A DNA stretch of 64,000 bases, taken from NCBI GenBank assembly GCA_032358255.1, contig JAULBX010013318.1, forward strand, positions 186,001 to 250,000. The letters run 5' to 3'. Below the pieces are notes generated by a model. The model had not been told where the DNA came from and made no database searches. It saw nothing but the letters and a program-made list of their open reading frames with translations. Of the stretch, positions 55,795-64,000 are shown in pieces. The DNA is from Heterotrichella gracilis (taxonomy: Eukaryota; Sar; Xanthophyceae; Tribonematales; Xanthonemataceae). A program made the position numbers and the translations under genes. Within the stretch, counting starts at the first letter, position 1. Each line of letters opens with the position of its first letter.

Positions 55795-58700
55795 CTAGTC
55801 CCTGCCCCTTGTGTCCAGCGGCCTCACCCACTGCGAGGTCTTCCCCCGCCAGTAGATGCGCAGCGGGGTGCCCCCAAACCCCACGTTCTCCCGCAGGCAC
55901 CTCTCCAGGTATCGCTTGTAGTCCTCGGTGAACACCTTGGGGTCGTTCACAAAGAACACAAAGCTGGGGGGGCGAGTGGCGGCCTGGGGACAAGGGGGGC
56001 AGGGGTGGGTGGGGGCTCAGGGGGGACGTGGCATGGGGTTGTTTTACATGAGGGGAATATATTTACCGGTATTTTAGTGCCGTTGACATGTCGACTCCAA
56101 GGGGTAATTGTAGTATCACACACACAATATGCAACATCCTTATGTGAATTTCATGGTTCCCATATCAACTGAAATAAGGTGTTACCTATTTATATACTAA
56201 TGGTGCAATACCATGACTCTTAAAGACCATGATTCCCCCACCCACCTGCGTTGCGTAGTACACCCTCCCCTTCTTGCCCTTGCTCAGCGCGGGTGGCGCC
56301 TGCCAGCCCACCGCCTCGCGCACCACCATGTTGAGGGTGGCGGTGGTCACGCGACGCTGGTGCTCCTCGCCTGGGGAGGTGGGTTGATGGGGGGTCATGG
56401 CCTGGATGGTATCTATGCACGAGAACCCCTGAGGGAATTGCATGCAATGGATGCAAAGCAGGGCACAGCGGTAGCAATTTCGTCATGCTCCGACATGCAC
56501 ATTCCCACGAAGTTGCAACGATTCCATTTTCAACACGTGCAACAACGGCTACTGCCATATGCTACTCCTCTAGCTGAAGCCCACCCTTGCATGCATGCAT
56601 GCATACACACATACATGCATTCCTTTTTGCACTAACCCTGGTACAGCACCACCCACACACAAGTACCCTAGTGCGCCACCAGGGGTCCCCACCTGCCGCC
56701 TTGGCCGCATCCAGCACCTTGGTTGTCCTGATCCCCTTGAGGGCAGAGGTAAACACAACTGTGGCCCAGGACAGGGGCCGAAGCTGTTGAATGACGTCCT
56801 CCTCGAATGCCTGCGGGGTGGGTGGGAGGGTGAGGACCCTAGGGAAGGGTGTGGTGCAGGGCTGGGTGGTTGCATGGACTGAGCATGATCTACCACCCCC
56901 CACCATCAAACTACCACCATCCGCCACCATGCCCCCCGTCACCCACCGGCACATCCATCGTCCTGCTGATATCATGTGCATATGCGCAAAAACCCGCCCC
57001 CAAACTCATCACCACCTCCCACCCAGCCACCTCCAACAGTCCTAACACAATTAATTGAATTAAAAGCACGTATAAAGAACCCACCACCACCTACATCCCC
57101 CCACCCACAAAGAACCCACCACCACCTTACCATCTCCCCATCCCCATCCCCCACTCCTCCAACCTCTCCACTTTTTACACCCACCTTCATGGTCCCACTG
57201 GTGCGCACTTCCACCGCGTCCCACTTGTTGACCGCAATCACGCACGCCCGCCCCTCGCTGGCAATCAGCTCTGCCAGCTTGAAGTCCTGCACGGTCACGC
57301 CCTCGAGGGCGTCGATCACGTGCACCACCACGTCGGCGCGCCGGATGGCCCTGCAGGATGGCGGAGGGGGGTTGGGGTGAGGGGAAGAAGTGGGAAGTGG
57401 TTGGGGGGAGGGTTGGGGCGCTGGAGACAGGGACAGGCACGCATCATTTGGAAAACCCAATGTCCCCACCCACCATGTGGACCACCAATGGCAGCGTGAT
57501 CCAATGCCTGCGCCACTGCATGTGTGATCCACGCACCCCCCACCCGCACCACCACCACCACCACCACCACCACCGTATGCCCCTCTCCACCTAGCACCTT
57601 CCTTACTGGCCACCACCGACGCCCAACATATGCCCTACAGCACTACGCACCACCTTAACAACAACATGACCCATGTGACACCCACCCACCCACCGAATGG
57701 CCCTCTCCACCGACAGAGACTCCGCCCCGTCCTTGCTGGCAGCCACCGCCACCCGCTTCCTAATGCCCGCAGTGTCCACCAGGTTGTACTGCGACCCATC
57801 GGCTAGGGTGACTAGGGTGTCGATTGAGTCCCGGGTAGTGCCGCTCATGTCGCTCACAATCACGCGCTCCTCGCCTGCGGGTGGGGGTGCGCCAATCACT
57901 ATTATGTCAGCTGCTGATCTGGCTGTATTGCTGGACTTTATGAGGAGAACTAACTAAATGAAAAGTGCCAGCTCAGCTCCACCTGTTGCCACGCCCACCC
58001 AGTACATGTGGGTGACACATGAGACAATTGGGGGCGAGGCATTGCCAGGAATGCCTATCTGGCTTAGACTGCAACGGGGAATGATGCCGTGTACAGAACG
58101 GTCCAACTTGTGCATGTGAATGATCAGAAAACATAGTTTTCAACTGCCATGGAGTTGAAATTAAATAACACAGGCAACCCAGTAGTCGCTCTTCTATAGA
58201 TCCAGCCTGCTTTGGCAAACATTCTCCATCCTACAACTTCATGATCCTTCGCACCTGCATGCATATGGTTTGGCATGGCCCTACCTGCCAGGGAGTTAAG
58301 AAGGGAGGATTTGCCGGCATTTGGCCGACCCACTATGGCAATGGACAGGATCTGTGTGGTGGGGGTGGCCGATTCGGGGTCTGGTGGTGGGGGGAGGGTA
58401 GACACCAGGTGGTCTAATAGGTCGCCTGTCAGGAGAGGAACAGGAGAGGGGTTGAGTTGACGATGAGAAAACGGCGCGAGAATGGAAATCCACAGTAACA
58501 GGGTGAAGCTTAATACAGTGTGCATGGCTAGCACACCCCATTGGTGGGAAAACCCTTTCAAAGGTTCCCAGCGCTTATGCCGGCTGGCAAAGCCTTGCAC
58601 TGTAGCTGCCCCTGCTACACTGTGTGCACGCCAGGGTGAACGTCGCCTTCACAAGCGCACGTGCATGCTCCACCCCCTAAACAATTATGAATAATATTTG

Positions 58701-60334
58701 CGTGCAGGACCCCAAAAACCCTAAACCTTAAACCCTAAGCCCACCTGTGCCAGTTCCGCTGATGGCGGACACTGGGAAGAGGGGCAGGCCCAGGTCCCAG
58801 AACTCCGCTGCCTGCAGATCGGCCTTGCTAGGGTTTTCGCACTTGTTCACCGCGAGGGTGATGGGGGTGTTGGGGTGGTGCCGCCGCAGCCAGGTCACAA
58901 TCTCCTCGTCAGCTCCTGGAGGGGTGCGCGGGGGGGGGGGGGGGGGGGCGGGGGGGGGGGATGAGAGGGGGAATGGACAGGGTTTAAGTACAGTTTAGAA
59001 CCACGGAGAACAGGGCCAGTGGTCGGCTCATGCGATGGTGTAACTGTACTGGTGCGGGGTCATCCGCTGGTGGTACCCTGCCGATTCCCTAAGAATCCCT
59101 ACCAACCACCTTCCTCCCTCCCACCCCGCATGTGTCAGCCCACCATCCCGCCCATCACCAGCAGGATGCAGTTCGTCCACCCTTAACATAAACCCTAACC
59201 AAACCCTAAGGAAACCGCACCTGTCAGCCCCACCATCCCGTCCACCACCAGCAGGATGCAGTCGGCCTCCGCCACCGCTGCCGCCGCCTGCCGCTCGATG
59301 GCTGCCGGCAGGCCTGCCTTGGACACAGACTTGGCCAGCGCCTGCAGCGCCTCGGTGGGCAACTTGGTGTGGTCGCTCATCAGGCCACCTGAGGGTGCAT
59401 GGGGACGGGGTTAAACGGGGGGACCGAGAGAGAGTTTCTGGGGATTTTTCCGTGTGCGGATTGGTGGGGCGGGTGGAGGTGATTGATGGGTTTTTGGTGT
59501 GGGTGCGAGTGGTGTGCTTGGTGGGAAAGGGACGGTGGGCGTGAATGGCGGCACAGTGGCGCCGTTCACCAAGGCGCTTGAGGACAGTGTGACCGGAAAG
59601 GGCGTGGTTGCGGTGAGAGGTGTGGTGGGTCCTAAGGTGGCTTGAAGTGGTGGTGTTGTGGGGAGGGAGTAGTGGAGTGGCCAGTGTCACGGTGCTTTGT
59701 TTAGGGTTTAGGGTTTAGGCAGGGGGTGCATGGGAGGCGCACCTGTGTCCACCACCACAAACTCCCTCTCCGACCAGTAGGCGCGCGTGTACAGCCTGTC
59801 CCGGGTGACGCCAGGGTAGTCATACACGATGGCCATGTTGGACCCCGTCACCCGGTTGAACAGCGCGGACTTGCCCACGTTGGGCCGGCCCACCACCGCC
59901 ACCTTGGGCAGCAGGTCGGTGGGGATCTCGCTGGCGGGCGCCCGCTCGCTGCGCCGCCGGCTGCGCTTGCTGGCCTTCTTGCCACCGGGCTTTCCCCCAG
60001 CAGGGTCTGTAGCGAGCGCTGGCTCGACCCCATCCACGAGCTCCTCTAGATTGGCGGGTGCGCCGTCCAGGTTCTCCAACGCCTGCTGGAGCCTCTCGGC
60101 TATCTGTGCGGTGATTTCCTCCATGCATTCCTGCTCCTCTAGCGAAGGCATCCCCTCCCCCGAGGCCCGCACGGCATGGCAGATGTGGCTGCATGGCTGC
60201 TGCGCAACCCGCGTCGCTGGCGCAGCAATTGTGTGTGTAAGAGGATGGCGTGGTGCTCTCAACCGCGAGGTTGAGGGTACCGAGCAGGTCGAGGGCACGG
60301 CCTGCTGGGGTAGGTGCACTCGTTGACTCCACAT
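55795..60334 (-). CDS. der: Chloroplast ribosome-assembly GTPase Der/EngA
   Basis: Nine exons: 59743..60334, 59221..59388, 58745..58915, 58285..58425, 57694..57874, 57185..57350, 56693..56810, 56246..56370 and 55795..55983 (1851 nt, 616 residues), all in phase. The N-terminal 60-70 residues are a chloroplast-type presequence, followed by a charged linker with a basic [12 protein letters not shown] patch. GTPase domain 1 has G1 [13 protein letters not shown]3 DTGG and G4 NKCE. Domain 2 has G1 [13 protein letters not shown]2-region SGTTRDS, G3 DTAG and G4 NKWD. The C-terminal KH-like domain is present ([37 protein letters not shown]). Der/EngA has two tandem Era-like G domains and acts in 50S subunit assembly; the plant orthologue works in the chloroplast. 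All nucleotide-binding motifs are intact. Confidence 0.93.
58930..58960. repeat. Long poly-G run (poly-C in the transcript) beside a Der splice acceptor
   Basis: There are 19 and 11 consecutive G separated by one C on the plus strand. In the Der transcript this is a C-tract ending about 15 nt before the acceptor of the exon 58745..58915, so it doubles as the polypyrimidine tract. Its length may vary between reads or strains. Confidence 0.9.
59131..59180 (-). repeat. Decoy copy of Der exon 2 end
   Basis: The forward text tgtcagcccaccatcccgcc, then accagcaggatgcag, repeats the end of exon 59221..59388 ([13 protein letters not shown]) about 45-90 nt into the next intron. Confidence 0.8.
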
Positions 60335-61768
60335 GGCTTCTGCTCCTAGCCACACGCTCGACACCAACGGCGTTCCAGGAGTGCCCGCAGTACTAACGCT
60401 TGCAAGCTACAACTGCTGCACAGGTCCACTCGAAAATATATCGGTTGATAGAGTGCTGCGAAAGTGTTAGTCAAGCGCAGTGTGTCCGGTAGTGGGGTTG
60501 TTGCGCCGCCCCTGTAGTGGTGGCCATATGCATGCATACGATGTTCGACACTAGCACACGGTAATAGGAACGCCCAAAATATTCCTTCAAAATACACGAT
60601 GCTGGGTTTTACTTGGTGTGCGTCTAGGCGTCTGTTTGTGGTGTTGGGTAGAAATGCAACTGAAGTGGGGTGCATGCCTTAAGCGTTCGATGATCACTGA
60701 TGATCACTGATGATCACTTCAATCTATTACCATCAAAGTTGATCACTTCATTAATCAGCGGAAACCCCCTGGCCTGGCGAGCACAACGTTATTCATGATG
60801 ACCAATTGTCAGCCAATTGTTGCCTAAAAAGCATCTTACGAGCACGGCCCACGGGCATCCCTGGTACAGTGACAGCTCCAGGGATAGCATTTTGGGATGA
60901 AACACGACATGTCACTTTAAAGGGGGGCAACCATTTTTGGGTGCACCACAGAGTTCAAAACGCAGCAGGAAGTTACGCTGATAGCTGCTGATAGTCAGGT
61001 CGTGGAAGAGTGCGTTGTCACCTCGAATATTCTTTGAGCAGCTTCGGGATTGCGCGTTGTAAGAGCACGGTAGCCCCTGCTGTAGCAGACTCACCACATC
61101 GCTTGGTGACTCAAACAGAAGCAGTTGAATATTTCAGTGCCCGCAAGGTGTTACTTGGCGTTCATTGTGACGCACCAACCCCGGGGTTTTGTGGGTGAAG
61201 TGCCCATGTTTGATTGCGCTAGAGTCACCAATACAATACAGTGCATATGCATGCGTTTTGAGCTGAGCCCCAAGGTGCAGGGGTTGCCAGTCAACAATAC
61301 CAGGTGGGCGGTTTATAATTCAAAACAAAAATATTCAGAAAGAACCTAGTGGTGGTGGAGGCAGTGCTGCATGCCTGTCTGTCCCTGTGCCACACTGCCT
61401 GACGCATTGTATATACTGTGATGCAAGTTGTGCCATACAAAGCCTCCATCTGTTCCACCGTCCCAGGTGCGATAGTCACTCCCCACGAGGCGCACTGCCG
61501 TCTGGTACCTGGCGCAGTAGTTTGCCGCACTGTAAGAGGCGGAGCCATTTGACACGTTTGCAGCCCCCACACTGCTGTCTCCTGGCTCATACACACACCC
61601 CTGACAAGGGCTGGCGTGGCTTGAGCAAGAACCTGTCAAACTCCAAGTAGCAACTGTGCCTGGGCTGAAGGAGCACCTCCAAAACCGGAGCACCTGCCCG
61701 TTTTTGCAAGTACCCAGAGAGGCTGCCAGTCCCCACCGTTGACTCCCGCAGCTCCAGCCAGATTCGAA
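60335..61768. promoter_or_regulatory. Divergent upstream region of Der and the 61769 gene
   Basis: This holds both promoters. A three-unit 10-nt tandem repeat (tgatcactga) lies at 60691-60718, with a further gatcacttca nearby. A minus-strand open frame at 61346-61660 is described separately. Confidence 0.4.
61346..61660 (-). other. Minus-strand open frame with secreted-protein-like composition
   Basis: This frame is Ser/Gly/Tyr/Cys-rich with several N-glycosylation sequons (NVS, NGS, NAS) and strings such as SSHASPCQGCVYEP and YCARYQTAVRLVGSDYRTW, ending at a stop at 61346. It looks more like an extracellular domain than random sequence. It has no start, signal peptide or splice partner I can identify, and upstream it runs antisense through the first exon of the next gene. 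It may be an exon relic. Confidence 0.2.
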
Positions 61769-64000
61769 ATGGCGCCAGAGCCCCCTTTGGCCAGCCGCCT
61801 CAGCGCCCTGGGCTACCCCAATGACCCTAAGCACGTGGTGGGTACCCGGCTGGGGAACCTGGCTGCATGCCACTACCTGGCAGACAGGTGCGCGTGTGTG
61901 GAGCGGAACCCTAGGCTAGGGTTTGGGGCCCCCTGGCTCCCTGCGTGGCTTGTCAGGCAGGTGGGCTGACTAGGGTTTTGAGGGGTCAAACGGTTTTGAG
62001 TGCTTGTCTCTATGTGCCAGCCTTTCAAACTCTCAGAGCTGTAGCTGTTGTAGTGAAAGTTCAACTTTTAGCTCTTTCCGGAGGCCGTTGCACAGTTGCA
62101 CCACAAAACCTAAACCTGCTCATTCGGGGGCGTGAATAGGCATGGGTTGGTGTGGCATGTTGTTATGATCACAGAACACAGATATGTGAAGCACTATGGT
62201 GCAGGTTGCAAGGGGTAGAGCCCAGCACATCAGGGGAAGAGGGGAGCCATGTTTCCCCCCACCGCAGCACATCAGGTATGGCGCAGCACAGTGGCAATGC
62301 ACATGCACACACTTCACACCTGCCGCCATTGCACACATTGCAATCCATGGCAGCAGCACCCTGCTAGGGCTCTCTGCCATCATTCCACCCTGCCACGCCA
62401 CGCCACGCCACGCCACGGCACGGCACGGGACACCACATCACACCCACTCCCCATCCACACCACGTCACCAAATAAAGTACTGGAATGGTGCACTACCCAA
62501 CCAACCGACCTGTCCCTTTCCCGCAGAGCTGAAGGCCAGCCTGTCATCCCTGGGATTGCAATGCACGACAGATTTGGATGGGGTACGTGCGCACCGCTCC
62601 TTGGGGACAGATTTTATGTCCAATAAACCCATAGAAAAACAGCTGAGCACTCTTAGAGCACATGCATATATTCACATTGCATCTTTTGGTCGGCGCATCC
62701 CTGGGCGCACTGGCAGGGATGGCTGCTGGCATTGCGGTAATTATTAGATTGGCCTTGCCGTGCACGGGGGGCGTTGCCCCAATGCACCTGCATGCGCTGC
62801 AGACAGGCTTCATTATTGGGTGTGGGGAAAAGCGGGAGGGATCCCATACCAGGTTCGGCCTCAAAGAAATAAGTAATGGTCCCCATGTGATGCAGACCGA
62901 TTCCGATGCCAGCCTGCATCATCTGCTGCTGACGTTGACTGGGCTGTTGGAGGTGCATCAGGGGGAGGATGACAGCCAGGAGCAAGGGTAGGTGACTGGG
63001 GGAATGCGGGCTAGGACCAGCGATATTATGTAGGGTTGCTGTGGAGTGGAATGTCTGGCGCTCCCGGCTAGGGGGTGGGTTTGTTGATTGTACACACAGG
63101 GGTGGTCGAGGCTCGAGCCCCACTCCCGCGTGGTGCTTGCATCCCTCTCAAGGCACACAATCTACTACGCCCCCCCTATGATCAGCAAATAAATTCAACA
63201 CCCTTGTGTGCAGCATGCCTCCTGTTTACGTTTCAAAAGCCCTACACCCTAAACCCGTACAACAACACCCACACACGTAATGACCACACACCGCCCCCTC
63301 CCCTGCCCCGCCAGGCCTCCCTCAGGGTCTTTTCCTTCCCCTTCCTATACCGCCGCCACCTCCCTTGCCCATGCTGCTGCCCAGCGCTGGCCCCAGCTCA
63401 TGCACGCCTCCCCCGCCTTCTTCACCCACCAGCCGCAGCTGCAGGCGGTGTATACTGCCACAAGGTGGGGGGGGGGGCGCAAGGTGCTAGTAACATTGCA
63501 TGGGTGTGGGGCTTTTGCTAGTCGCCCCCACATTTCGTTGATGTGGGGTGGCATTTTGCATGAGGATTGCTCGAGGTCAAGAAAGCAATCCTCATGCACA
63601 GGGTCAGGCCAGAACTGCTTGGCAATGCTTAGCTGGCTGGCTGGCTGCCGATGTGGGGCAATACCTGACGTTGGAAGTGGACACGCAAGGGTGGATGGTA
63701 ACCCCATGGACCACATGCAATGAGTGGTTGTGCTCCATGCCCCGCTCGCAACATGTGCAGAAAATACCACCCCCACACACCCACAGCCCCCCCTCCCCCC
63801 ACTCCCGCAGGCTCACCACAGCCCCCGCACCACCAGCCCCACCACCACCACCGCAGCGATCGGTGGCAGACCTCACCACGGCTGTGGCTGCCGCCCGTGG
63901 GGGTGGCGGCGGAGGTGGTGCGCATGTGGCGCTGTGCGCTGGCCTCGAGCGGGAGCTGATAGGCCTGGTGGGGCAAGCGCAGAGGGTGCAGGAGGTGTTT
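61769..64000 (+). CDS. Protein of unknown function, truncated by the window end
   Basis: Six exons so far: 61769..61887, 62206..62276, 62527..62582, 62896..62987, 63315..63464 and 63811..64000 (678 nt, 226 residues), all in phase with GT-AG junctions. The N-terminus is MAPEPPLASRLSALGYPNDP, followed by VGTRLGNLAACHYLAD. Next come a Ser/Glu-rich linker, helical ELKASLSSLGL and SLHHLLLTLTGLLEVHQ, a second helical part (HAAAQRWPQLMHASPAFFTH, QLQAVYTATR), a Pro-rich run, and a Gly-rich loop before HVALCAGLERELIGLVGQAQ. The helix/coil pattern suggests a coiled-coil or scaffold protein, perhaps of a cytoskeletal complex, but I recognise no family. The 3' end lies beyond base 64000. Confidence 0.6.

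Noticed and set aside
62398-62430. CACGC/CACGG short tandem repeat as a regulatory element
   Set aside because: It is a simple-sequence tract in an intron with no further support.

Overview
This window is nuclear DNA of a green alga (Chlorophyta), very probably a core chlorophyte. The evidence is intron-rich genes with GT-AG introns, GC-rich exons, (CAC)n, (TG)n and TGCATGCA-type simple repeats, TTTAGGG-like telomere motifs scattered through introns, chloroplast and mitochondrial presequences, and plant-type proteins (a plant-style U4/U6 cyclophilin, a chloroplast Der/EngA GTPase, a chloroplast S1-domain protein, a GRIK/CaMKK-like kinase). No ribosomal RNA, tRNA, CRISPR array or intact transposon was found. 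All coding models below are my own splice reconstructions. Every one keeps reading frame across all its junctions, but none has transcript support.

Layout: 85-1443 (-) small protein ending in SML; 2045-4308 (+) cyclophilin of the PPIH/USA-CYP type; 6439-7956 (-) membrane protein with its 3' end unresolved; 9320-12803 (-) PLAC8-domain protein, copy A; 14551-15593 rearranged, frameshifted fragment of the bZIP gene; 15985-19408 (-) PLAC8 copy B, cut short by the duplication breakpoint; 21337-25215 (-) bZIP-like transcription factor; 26632-27959 (+) small secreted Cys-rich protein; 29320-32896 (-) chloroplast S1-domain RNA-binding protein (RLSB/PDE338-like); 34630-36886 (+) mitochondrial NFU1-type iron-sulfur scaffold; 38425-39801 (-) four-TM protein; 41027-46811 (+) 1314-residue, mostly disordered protein; 48247-54839 (+) GRIK/CaMKK-like kinase with a degenerate cyclic-nucleotide-binding domain (5' end unresolved); 55795-60334 (-) chloroplast Der/EngA GTPase; 61769-64000 (+) unrecognised protein running off the window. 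Many neighbours are divergent pairs sharing an upstream region of 0.6 to 1.7 kb.

The genes do not form a pathway. Several serve organelles: Der in chloroplast ribosome assembly, the S1 protein in chloroplast RNA metabolism, NFU1 in mitochondrial Fe-S delivery.

The most unusual signal is structural. In at least seven genes the introns (or 3' flanks) hold decayed duplicates of the edges of adjacent exons, usually including the splice-site dinucleotide. The clearest case is the kinase, whose catalytic-loop exon is preceded by four decoy copies. One such decoy sits in both PLAC8 copies and so predates their duplication. A second theme is recent segmental rearrangement at 9.5-20 kb: a 4-kb tandem duplication that ends inside the last PLAC8 exon, and an inverted, frameshifted bZIP fragment between the copies.
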